Shown here in pieces: positions 7,472-15,282 of a DNA stretch of 23,272 nt. Positions within the stretch are counted from its first letter, which is position 1. Each line of letters opens with the position of its first letter. The notes beneath the pieces were generated by a model. It saw nothing but the letters and a program-made list of their open reading frames with translations, searched no databases and was not told the origin of the DNA. The stretch is from an uncultured Oscillospiraceae bacterium (GTDB taxonomy: Bacteria > Bacillota > Clostridia > Oscillospirales > Oscillospiraceae), in assembly GCA_934655935.1 (NCBI GenBank), contig CAKUHJ010000012.1, forward strand, positions 1 to 23,272, written 5' to 3'. The position numbers and the translations under genes are program-made.

Positions 7472-10400
7472 ATGACAGCAAAAGCACGCATATTATCATT
7501 ATTTTTATGCATCGCCATGACAATCAGCCTTTTCCCTGCACGGGTCTTCGCACAGGAACCGAACTCCATATCCCGCAGCGCTGCAGCCGGTTTCTCCGGC
7601 AGCGGAGCATTGGATGATCCATATCTGATTTCCTCCGCGGCAGAACTGACCCTCCTGGCCAACTGCGTAAACGGAGGCACGTCCTATTCAGGCAGCTATT
7701 TTCAGCAAACCTCTGATATTTTGCTGGAAGGCAGCTGGACGCCGATCGGAACCCAGGAGCATCCGTTTTCCGGGACTTATCTGGGCCAGTCTTACAAAAT
7801 AAGCGGCTTGAAAATAGAAGCCTCGGAATGCTATGCAGGTCTGTTTGGCGTCGTAACCGGAAACATCGATGGCGTCGTCATAGACCACGCGGTTATAAAG
7901 GGCACAGCCTTTCTTGGTGCAATTGCAGGTCTGAACCGCAGCGAAAACGCCGACGGACTTGGCGGCCGCATTACAAACTGCCAGGTTCTTGACAGCGAAA
8001 TTACCGGAAGCAATACGACCGGCGGAATTTCCGGCCAGGCACGGGGGGATATTTCCGGCTGCAAGATCCTCCGGACTGCAATTTCCGGCAAAGACGATGT
8101 CGGCGGCATTGTCGGCGCAATCGCGCCCAAAAGCTATCCGGAATTAAACTGGGGGAACCGGATTACGCAGATTGAAGCATGCGTGGTCAAAAACAGCACA
8201 ATCAGCGGAAACGAATCTGTCGGCGGAATCTGCGGCTTCAAGTCCGATGGAGAGACGTCCACCGGTTACTACCGCCCGAGGATTGCAGCATGCTTCAATG
8301 ACAATACAGAGGTACGCGGCGCAAGCTCGGTCGGCGGAATTCTTGGACGGGTTTATCATTTTTATACCGGCGATTACATTATGGTTTCCAGATGCGCCAA
8401 TACCGGCGCGGTAACCGCGTCTTCTGAATATGCGGGCGGTATTGTCGGCAGTGCCGATCAATGCTTTTTCGGAAACGGTGACGCCTATATTGAAGACTGC
8501 TTCAATACGGGCGACATTACATCCCTCGGCAGCAACGCGGGCGGAATTTGCGGCGGCACCTATAAAACAATCAAGAACTGCCATAACATTGGCCAGGTGC
8601 GCGGAAAATCATACTGTGCAAGCATTTGCGGCAGCACCGCCTATTCGCGCGGCAACGCAACCATTACGAATTGCTATTATCTGAACAGCTGCAAAAGCGA
8701 TTATCGCGCCACAGCGCTTTCTGCAGACGCCTTTAAAAATGCCGCTTCCTTTTCAGGCTGGGATTTTCAATCGGTCTGGATGATAAACAGCCTGCTTGGC
8801 GCGCCCATTCTGCAGGACAGCGCTTCCGTTATTCTGGATAAGCGCGTACAGTGCCGGATTTCCGTTGTTGATAACGAGGACGGAACGCCTGTAAGCGGCG
8901 CCAATGTCGCATACATGGCAAAAGACCATATCCTGGGGCAGACCGACGCCAGCGGCGCATTCTATCTGGCTGATACCGTCCGGAATCTTTCAAATGAGAA
9001 TGCATTGATCGTCTCTGCCTACGGATATGACGATTTTATGTGCTATCTGTCCGATCTGAAATTCTATGAAGACCGTTTTGCCGATAACCTGATTTCCTTG
9101 GCCCGTGACGGCAGTGTGGACCGCACCTATATCAATGCACATATTGATTTTGCAAATAACCGCTATGACACCCTTGAACAGCGCAGCGGCTTTAACCATG
9201 CGTACTGGTTTGCAGCCTCACAGGATACGCTGTTTGCCTATCGCGTCTGGGAGGTTGTCGGCGACGTCGGCGAAATTGCCGCGCTGAAATTCGATGATCT
9301 TCTGATCTTCGACGATTATTACGAGTTATTTATTACGGATTATCTTATCACCGTCAGCGGTGTTTCCGATACACTGATGCGGGATAAGATTTTTGACCGC
9401 GCACAGGCGCAGCACCTCAGTCTCTATCATGACGTGCTGAACGGTGTCATCAGGAACATCGTAGCCCTGGCAAACACAAAGAGCTATTCTCAGGAGGAGT
9501 GGGCGGCAATCCTTGGCCAGGAATACAGCAAGGGCTTTTGGGAAATTTTCCTGAAGAAATTTGAAAATCCCCAGTATCTGGAGACCGATTTGCAAACTCT
9601 GTTTGATGAGCCGTGGAATTTATCTGAAAACGACCGGGAGGTATATGATGAATTCCTTTCAGCCTCTGTAAAAGACGGGACGCTGAAAGATACGATCTAC
9701 GGAGACCTGGCAAGCGGCTTCAGCTTTGGCAAACAGGCCTACCGGCGCGGCAGTGAGGTTGTAAAGGCTTTCTCCAATGCCTGTGCAACCGCTCAGGTAT
9801 GCGCGTCTGTCAATGCGGACGTATTTCAGGTTCTTTATGACGCCGCTGAGGCTATGCGTGCAGAAGATTTTCAGAGCGCGTTTTCCTTCAAAAAGACTCT
9901 GGATCAGTTTTACGCCATTGCCACAGATGAACATGCTTTAAATCAGTATTTGTTCGACAGCTGGCTTTTCCCGCAGCTCGGGGCTGTCTGGACGCTTGGC
10001 TTTAAAAATGTATTTCAGACGTGGATCAACAACTCAATTGTCCGCACGTTAAATATTCCCGGCTTCGGTTCGGCAGAGCTGGCTGCATTCATCGCAGCCT
10101 ATAACGGCACATATTCTATGCTGGACAAGCTGACGAAAATCAGCGGAAAAGGGCAGCTGTACCAGATTATGTATTATGCTGCGCCCGTCGAAGCCGGAAT
10201 AGATCAGGCCATGTCTGGCTATCGTCAGACACTGAACACAGAAAAAACCGAACCCGTCGCCGTCTTCTACGATCTCGCATTCAGTTGTCTGCGCGACCTG
10301 AATATGTACTTATTCCATACGCTGTATGATTACGGCGCTCTGTTTGATGCAACAGCATGGTCCTCCCCCAGCAAGGTTGATTCCGCTGCAAAAAAGACCA

Positions 10401-12145
10401 TGGAACTTGCGACAATTTATAAAGCATCCTGGAAAAAGGCGGCCTGCCATGGAAATATTGTCGCAAACCGGTATAAAATCACCTCGGTTATGTGTCCGGT
10501 CGACGTTTACCTGTACGATAGCGAGGGGACGCTTCTTGCATCTGTTGTCAACGAAGCAGAAAATTGCGCGGACGATTCCGTTATGCTGATGAACTGCAAC
10601 GGGAAAAAGGCCTTCCTGTATCCGGCTGATAAGGATTACCGGATTGAGATTATCCCACGCGAGGATGGAATTATGGCATATTCCATTGCAGAGGTCAGCG
10701 AGAACCTTTTGGTCAGCCGAAACGTTGAATTTTATGAAATTCCCATTCAAAAGAACCACACGCTTTCCGGGCGCATCCCGCAGCAATTTGACGTTGAAAA
10801 GCAGGCCTACGCTTTGACAACCGATGATGAAACAATCCTTTGCGACTATGACAGCAACGAGCCTTCCGTTGCAGTCGAATCCGTGGCTCTTCCAGAATCT
10901 TACGTCAAGCTGACCCTTGGGGATACCCTATCCCTGCGCGTATCTGTACTGCCGGAGCATGCGACCTATCGCGGCATTGAATGGGCGACAGATGATATTT
11001 CTGTCATTCGTGTGGATACGCACGGCACACTTACCGCTGTCGGTACAGGTACCGCCGTCGTTACGGCAAAAGCCGGCGATAAAACCGCAGCATGCACGAT
11101 CACCGTAACGCCGCCCCCATGCACACATTCCGAAATGACGTATACCGCAGCAAAAGCCCCCGACTGTGTGCATTCCGGAAACCGTGCGTATTGGACCTGC
11201 GATGCATGTCGCGAGGTCTTCAAGGAGGATCGGGTTACGCCAACCACAGCGGAAGCCGAACTTTTGCCCCCCAATCGCGCACATGACTGGGGCAGCTGGA
11301 CCCAGCGGAGGGCGGCAAGCTGCACCGCAGACGGCGAGGAGCTCCGCAGCTGCCGCCGGAGCGGCTGCGGCCAGACCGAGACCCGGAGAATTCCGGCGTC
11401 CGGCCATAAGGCGGGAGAGGCCGTGAAGGAAAACGTCACGGAGGCTACGCTGCTGCAGGCCGGAAGCTATGACGAGGTCCGTTACTGCACCGTCTGCAAA
11501 AAAGAGCTTTCAAGACGCACGCATGTGATTCCGCGCCTGGAGGCAGAATTCCCCATTGCGCCGGTGCTGGAGGAAGCGCGCTTCCCGTTTACGGACGTTG
11601 CGCGCAGCGCCTGGTACTATGACGCGGTCCGGGACGCATGGACGCAGGGACTGATTGACGGCGTGACGGCCACGCGCTATATGCCGGAGCAGACGCTGAG
11701 CGTTGCGCAGGCCATCAAGCTGGCCGCCGCTCTGCATCAGCTCAGTTACCGGGGCAGGGTTTCTCTGGAAAACGGAGATACGAGCTGGTACAGCACGTAT
11801 GTGGATTACGCCATCGAGAACGGCCTGATTGAGCGCGCCTACGGCGCTTACACAGACGCACAGATGAACAGCCCTGTCACGCGCGCGGAATTTGTCCACA
11901 TCTTCCACGCGGCGGCGGGCGATCTGCAGGAAATCAATACGGTTGCGGAGGGTGCGATTCCGGATGTGAAGACCGGCAATGCATATGAGGCAGAGATTTA
12001 TGATTTCTACCGCACGGGCATTCTGACCGGCTCTGATGCGAACGGAACGTTCCACCCGGCCGATTCCATCCGGCGCAGCGAGGTTGCGGCCATCCTCGTG
12101 CGGATGTACGACAGCAGCGCCAGAAAAAGCATCACGCTTGGCTAA
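7472..12145 (+). CDS. Large secreted SLH-anchored surface protein with GLUG-like repeats and Big_2 domain
   Basis: A 1557-residue exported protein, probably held on the cell wall. A signal peptide (residues 1-27) ends RVFA-QE. GLUG-like repeats with GGI.G cores cover about 114-400. A carboxypeptidase-regulatory-like segment (about 458-530, DGTPVSGANV...DASGAFYL) follows. Then comes a long, mostly helical region (about 550-1100) that I do not recognise, a Big_2 Ig-like domain (about 1134-1212), a Cys-pair region (about 1216-1360, with CTHSEMTY, YWTCDAC, CRRSGCG, CTVCKK), and three SLH repeats (about 1371-1550). AGGAGA precedes the ATG by nine bases. It shares a transcript with the upstream regulator. 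The first 3.8 kb is AT-richer than neighbouring genes while the last 0.9 kb is very GC-rich, suggesting a joined ectodomain and anchor. Adhesion or matrix binding is a guess; no enzymatic motif was seen. Confidence 0.88.
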   Translation: MTAKARILSLFLCIAMTISLFPARVFAQEPNSISRSAAAGFSGSGALDDPYLISSAAELTLLANCVNGGTSYSGSYFQQTSDILLEGSWTPIGTQEHPFSGTYLGQSYKISGLKIEASECYAGLFGVVTGNIDGVVIDHAVIKGTAFLGAIAGLNRSENADGLGGRITNCQVLDSEITGSNTTGGISGQARGDISGCKILRTAISGKDDVGGIVGAIAPKSYPELNWGNRITQIEACVVKNSTISGNESVGGICGFKSDGETSTGYYRPRIAACFNDNTEVRGASSVGGILGRVYHFYTGDYIMVSRCANTGAVTASSEYAGGIVGSADQCFFGNGDAYIEDCFNTGDITSLGSNAGGICGGTYKTIKNCHNIGQVRGKSYCASICGSTAYSRGNATITNCYYLNSCKSDYRATALSADAFKNAASFSGWDFQSVWMINSLLGAPILQDSASVILDKRVQCRISVVDNEDGTPVSGANVAYMAKDHILGQTDASGAFYLADTVRNLSNENALIVSAYGYDDFMCYLSDLKFYEDRFADNLISLARDGSVDRTYINAHIDFANNRYDTLEQRSGFNHAYWFAASQDTLFAYRVWEVVGDVGEIAALKFDDLLIFDDYYELFITDYLITVSGVSDTLMRDKIFDRAQAQHLSLYHDVLNGVIRNIVALANTKSYSQEEWAAILGQEYSKGFWEIFLKKFENPQYLETDLQTLFDEPWNLSENDREVYDEFLSASVKDGTLKDTIYGDLASGFSFGKQAYRRGSEVVKAFSNACATAQVCASVNADVFQVLYDAAEAMRAEDFQSAFSFKKTLDQFYAIATDEHALNQYLFDSWLFPQLGAVWTLGFKNVFQTWINNSIVRTLNIPGFGSAELAAFIAAYNGTYSMLDKLTKISGKGQLYQIMYYAAPVEAGIDQAMSGYRQTLNTEKTEPVAVFYDLAFSCLRDLNMYLFHTLYDYGALFDATAWSSPSKVDSAAKKTMELATIYKASWKKAACHGNIVANRYKITSVMCPVDVYLYDSEGTLLASVVNEAENCADDSVMLMNCNGKKAFLYPADKDYRIEIIPREDGIMAYSIAEVSENLLVSRNVEFYEIPIQKNHTLSGRIPQQFDVEKQAYALTTDDETILCDYDSNEPSVAVESVALPESYVKLTLGDTLSLRVSVLPEHATYRGIEWATDDISVIRVDTHGTLTAVGTGTAVVTAKAGDKTAACTITVTPPPCTHSEMTYTAAKAPDCVHSGNRAYWTCDACREVFKEDRVTPTTAEAELLPPNRAHDWGSWTQRRAASCTADGEELRSCRRSGCGQTETRRIPASGHKAGEAVKENVTEATLLQAGSYDEVRYCTVCKKELSRRTHVIPRLEAEFPIAPVLEEARFPFTDVARSAWYYDAVRDAWTQGLIDGVTATRYMPEQTLSVAQAIKLAAALHQLSYRGRVSLENGDTSWYSTYVDYAIENGLIERAYGAYTDAQMNSPVTRAEFVHIFHAAAGDLQEINTVAEGAIPDVKTGNAYEAEIYDFYRTGILTGSDANGTFHPADSIRRSEVAAILVRMYDSSARKSITLG
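7829..8660 (+). repeat. GLUG-like repeat array inside the surface protein
   Basis: Protein-level imperfect repeats with cores TGGISG, VGGIVG, VGGICG, VGGILG, AGGIVG and AGGICG recur every roughly 30-50 residues, separated by I..C.N...I segments. This pattern is typical of beta-helical GLUG-type adhesin regions. Confidence 0.7.
11582..12125 (+). repeat. Three SLH repeats (cell-wall anchor)
   Basis: Repeat 1 begins FPFTDVARSAWYYDAV, repeat 2 TSWYSTYVDYAIENGLI and repeat 3 IPDVKTGNAYEAEIYDFY, each followed by the P....SR.E-like helix (PVTRAEFVHIF, SIRRSEVAAILVRMY). SLH triplets bind pyruvylated secondary cell-wall polymer. Confidence 0.88.
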
Positions 12146-12150
12146 ACAAG

Positions 12151-12183
12151 GCGCCCGCCGAGAAACCGGCGGGCGCAATTTTT
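12151..12183 (+). terminator. Terminator of the surface-protein gene
   Basis: GCGCCCGCCG (12151-12160) and CGGCGGGCGC (12167-12176) form a 10-bp stem with an AGAAAC loop, followed by AATTTTTTT-like T-rich sequence from 12177. Confidence 0.8.
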
Positions 12184-12191
12184 GAAGATTT

Positions 12192-12233
12192 CTGAAAAGC
12201 GAACGAGGACATGCCTTTTGCGGCACGTCCTCG
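12192..12233 (-). terminator. Terminator of the ktrB-to-rnc operon
   Basis: On the minus strand CGAGGACGTGCC pairs with GGCATGTCCTCG (one G-U) over a GCAAAA loop, followed by TTCGCTTTT. As plus-strand RNA the same stem has an A-C mismatch, so it suits the minus strand better. It lies just past the rnc stop and converges with the terminator of the surface-protein gene. Confidence 0.65.
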
Positions 12234-12243
12234 CGAAATTATG

Positions 12244-12933
12244 TCACTTCAGCTCCTGCTCGAACAGCTTTGCGATGGCGGCCTCGGCGGCCGTCTGCTC
12301 CGCGCGCTTCTTGCTTGTGCCCTCGCCTTCGCCGACCGGCTCGCCGTTCAGCAGCACCCGCACGGCAAAATGCTTGTCGTGGTCCGGCCCGGACTCAGAA
12401 ACCAGCTCGTAGTGCAGCTGCTGGTCCTTTTTGCGCTGCACCAGCTCCTGCAGGGCCGTCTTATAGTCAAAATTGCGGGCGCGGCCGATCTGCACGTCGC
12501 ACAGAATCAGGCGGTCGATGATCCCTCTGGCGGCCTCGAAGCCGCCGTCCAGATAGCTCGCAGCCAGCACGGATTCCATGGCGTCCGAGACGATGGAGTC
12601 GCGCTTGCGGCCGCCGCCGTGCTCCTCGCCGTTGCCAAGCAGCAGATAATCTCCCAGCTGGATGACCGCCGCCGCCCGCGCAAGGCTCTTTTCGCATACA
12701 AGATCCGCGCGGATGCGCGTCAGCTCACCCTCCGGCCGCTCCGGGCAGCTGCGGTAAAGATACTCCGCCACAACAAAGCCCAGAATCGAGTCGCCCAGAA
12801 ACTCCAGCCGCTCGTTATCCTTGAGCCCCAGCTCCCGGTTTTCGTTGGCGTATGAGCTATGCGTCAGCGCGTGGCGCAAGAGCGCCTTGTCCCGGAAGGA
12901 ATAGCCAAGACCCCGTTCCAATTCACTCAGCAT
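12244..12933 (-). CDS. rnc: Ribonuclease III
   Basis: Double-strand-specific endoribonuclease for rRNA precursor processing and mRNA/sRNA turnover, acting as a dimer. The 229-residue protein has the family signature NERLEFLGD (residues 40-48, with E44 and D48), the second catalytic pair D117/E120 in SDAMESVLAA, and a C-terminal double-stranded RNA-binding domain (about 157-226, ending GTSKKRAEQTAAEAAIAKL). Its length is normal. The ATG overlaps the end of plsX by 11 bases, with AGGAAG/CAGGAA as Shine-Dalgarno inside plsX, so translation is coupled. It is the last gene of the minus-strand operon; a hairpin terminator follows. The plsX-rnc pairing without an acpP between them is slightly compact compared with many bacteria. 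Confidence 0.96.
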   Translation of the reverse strand: MLSELERGLGYSFRDKALLRHALTHSSYANENRELGLKDNERLEFLGDSILGFVVAEYLYRSCPERPEGELTRIRADLVCEKSLARAAAVIQLGDYLLLGNGEEHGGGRKRDSIVSDAMESVLAASYLDGGFEAARGIIDRLILCDVQIGRARNFDYKTALQELVQRKKDQQLHYELVSESGPDHDKHFAVRVLLNGEPVGEGEGTSKKRAEQTAAEAAIAKLFEQELK

Positions 12934-13963
12934 GTTCCTGCTTCCTTTCCAATGTCAGCTTTCCCGCAAGTTCCGAAAGCGCCTGCGGAAGCTCCGCCTG
13001 CGCCGCCTGAACGGCCTGCCGGATCGCATTCTTCATGGCAAGCGCGTCCGACGAGCCGTGTGCCTTTATGACCGGCTTGCAAAGCCCGAGCAGCGCCGTG
13101 CCGCCGGTCTGGCGGTAGTCCAGCGTGTCTTTGAACGTCTGCAGCCCGCCGCGGCAAAGAAGCGCGGCAAGCTTCGTCAGAAGATTCTTCCGGAACAGGT
13201 CCTTGACCATGGAGGCCATGAACATGGCCGTGCCCTCGACGCCCTTGAGAAGAATGTTGCCGGAGAAGCCGTCGCTCACAACCACGTCTGCGCCGCCCAG
13301 CGGCACATCCCGCGCCTCAATGTTGCCGGTGAAATTCAAAAGACCGTCCTGCGCCGCCTGCCGCAGCAGCGGATAAACCGCCTTTTGAAGCTCGCCGCCC
13401 TTGGAATCCTCCGCGCCGATGTTCAAAAGCGCGACGCGGGGCTTTGCCAGACCCATGATCTTCTCCGCGTAAAGGCTTCCCATCAGCGCGTACTGCAGCA
13501 GAAATTCCGGCGTACAGTCCGCCGTCGCGCCGCAGTCAATCAGAAGCGCGCCCCGGCCCGTTTTCGTCGGAATGACCGGTGCGAGCGCCGCGCGGCGCAC
13601 GCCCTTGACGCGCTTGACAATCAGCGTCGCCGCCGATAAAAGCGCGCCCGTGGAGCCCGCGCTGACAAATGCGTCGCCCTGGCCGTCGCGGAGCATCTGA
13701 AGGCCCACGACCATGGACGAGTCCTTCCGCTTTCTGATGACCGTGGCCGGGTCGTCGTGCATATCCACCACGTCCTCGGCATTTGCAATTTCCACGCCCT
13801 TCGGAAGCGTCTGCACGCCCTCGTCCTTCAGCGCCTGCAGAATTGCCTCGCCCCGGCCGACCAGAACAATCTCGCCGCCAAGCTCCTGCGCAGCCGCAAT
13901 CGCGCCGAGCGCAGCCGCCTTCGGCGCATTGTCGCCGCCCATCGCGTCAACCAGAATTCTCAT
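12923..13963 (-). CDS. plsX: Phosphate acyltransferase PlsX
   Basis: Converts acyl-ACP to acyl-phosphate, the acyl donor for PlsY, at the start of phospholipid synthesis; a peripheral membrane enzyme. The 346-residue product begins with the family hallmark RILVDAMGGDNAP (residues 2-14) and contains RKRKDSSMVVGLQMLRDG, SAGSTGALLSAA, LIDCGATADCTPEFL, NIGAEDSKG and VVSDGFSGNILLKGVEG, all typical of PlsX. Its ATG overlaps the trmFO stop in an ATGA arrangement, and its end overlaps the rnc start by 11 bases, so it is translationally coupled on both sides. Confidence 0.96.
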   Translation of the reverse strand: MRILVDAMGGDNAPKAAALGAIAAAQELGGEIVLVGRGEAILQALKDEGVQTLPKGVEIANAEDVVDMHDDPATVIRKRKDSSMVVGLQMLRDGQGDAFVSAGSTGALLSAATLIVKRVKGVRRAALAPVIPTKTGRGALLIDCGATADCTPEFLLQYALMGSLYAEKIMGLAKPRVALLNIGAEDSKGGELQKAVYPLLRQAAQDGLLNFTGNIEARDVPLGGADVVVSDGFSGNILLKGVEGTAMFMASMVKDLFRKNLLTKLAALLCRGGLQTFKDTLDYRQTGGTALLGLCKPVIKAHGSSDALAMKNAIRQAVQAAQAELPQALSELAGKLTLERKQEHAE

Positions 13964-15282
13964 TGTGCCGCTCCTTCCTGTGTCGTTTTCATCTGCTCCA
14001 GCACCCGCAGGGCCCGCTCGGCGATGGCAAGGTTCTTATTGGCCTTGCCCTTCACGCGGTAGCCCAGGGGCGCGATGATCCCGAAATTGATATTCATCGG
14101 CTGGAAATTTCCGATGGATGCATCTGAAATGTACTGCGCCAGCGCGCCGATGGCCGTCTCGCGCGGAAAATCCGGCAACGCCGTACCCCGGAGCTTTGCC
14201 GCCATGCACACCGCCGCAAGATAGCCGGAGGCCGTGGACTCCACATAGCCCTCAACGCCTGTCATCTGCCCGGCGAAGGCCACGAGCGGATTGCGGCGGT
14301 CGGAATAATAGCGGTCGAGAAGCCGGGGGCTGTCCAGGAAGGTGTTGCGGTGCATCACGCCGTAGCGGACAAACTCCGCATTCCGCAGCGCCGGAATCAT
14401 GGAGAACACGAGCTTCTGCTCCGGGAATTTCAGATGCGTCTGGAAGCCGACCAGGTTATAGACCGAGCCCTGCGCGTTGTCCTTGCGCAGCTGCACCACC
14501 GCGTAGGGCTCGCGCCCGGTTCTGGGGTCCTTCAGGCCCACAGGCTTCATCGGTCCGTAGCGCAGCGTATCCTCGCCCCGGCGGGCCATGACCTCCACCG
14601 GCATGCAGCCCTCGAAGACCATGCTGTCCTCAAAGCCGTGCACATCGGCAGCCTCCGCGGCGGCAAGCGCGCGGACAAAGGCCTGATACTCCTCCTTCTC
14701 CATGGCGCAGTTGATGTAATCGGCCTCGCCGCGGTCATAGCGGGAGGCAAACCACGCCTGCTCCATATCGATTGATTCAAAGGTAATGAGCGGCGCGGCG
14801 GCGTCAAAGAAGCTCATATACTTCTCGCCGCCGAAATAGTCCTGGATGGCCCGGCTCAGCGCATCCGAGGTCAGAGGCCCCGTCGCCACAATGACAGGTC
14901 CGGCCGGCACCTGCGTGACCTCCTCCTCCACAACCGTGATGTTGGGATGCGAGCGGATTTTTTCCGTCACCATGCCGGAAAAGCCATACCGGTCGACCGC
15001 CAGCGCGCCGCCGGCCTCCACGCGGTTTTCCTCCGCGCAGGCCAGAATCAGGCTTCCGAGCCGCCGCAGCTCCTCCTTCAGAAGGCCCACCGCGTTTTCC
15101 AGCCTGTCCCCGCGCAGAGAATTGGAGCACACCAGCTCCGCAAAATCTGCGCTGTGGTGCGCAGGCGTCATTTTTTTCGGCTTCATTTCCGAAAGCCGGA
15201 CCAGAATTCCGCGCTCGGCCAGCTGCCAGGCCGCTTCGCAGCCGGCAAGACCCGCGCCGATGATTTTCACTTGCTGATCCAT
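13960..15282 (-). CDS. trmFO: Folate-dependent tRNA (uracil-54-C5)-methyltransferase TrmFO
   Basis: Makes ribothymidine at position 54 in the T-loop of tRNAs using methylenetetrahydrofolate and FADH2. The 440-residue protein starts with the FAD-binding Rossmann motif IIGAGLAGCEAAWQLAERG (G9, G11, G14). It has the two cysteines known from TrmFO at expected places: C52 in ELVCSNSLRGD and C226 in FEGCMPVEVMARRGEDTLR. The C-terminal part has VEGYVESTASGYLAA and MNINFGIIAPL. Its stop overlaps the plsX start by four bases, and its ATG lies immediately after the topA stop. The dprA-topA-trmFO order is widely seen in Firmicutes. Confidence 0.96.
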   Translation of the reverse strand: MDQQVKIIGAGLAGCEAAWQLAERGILVRLSEMKPKKMTPAHHSADFAELVCSNSLRGDRLENAVGLLKEELRRLGSLILACAEENRVEAGGALAVDRYGFSGMVTEKIRSHPNITVVEEEVTQVPAGPVIVATGPLTSDALSRAIQDYFGGEKYMSFFDAAAPLITFESIDMEQAWFASRYDRGEADYINCAMEKEEYQAFVRALAAAEAADVHGFEDSMVFEGCMPVEVMARRGEDTLRYGPMKPVGLKDPRTGREPYAVVQLRKDNAQGSVYNLVGFQTHLKFPEQKLVFSMIPALRNAEFVRYGVMHRNTFLDSPRLLDRYYSDRRNPLVAFAGQMTGVEGYVESTASGYLAAVCMAAKLRGTALPDFPRETAIGALAQYISDASIGNFQPMNINFGIIAPLGYRVKGKANKNLAIAERALRVLEQMKTTQEGAAQ

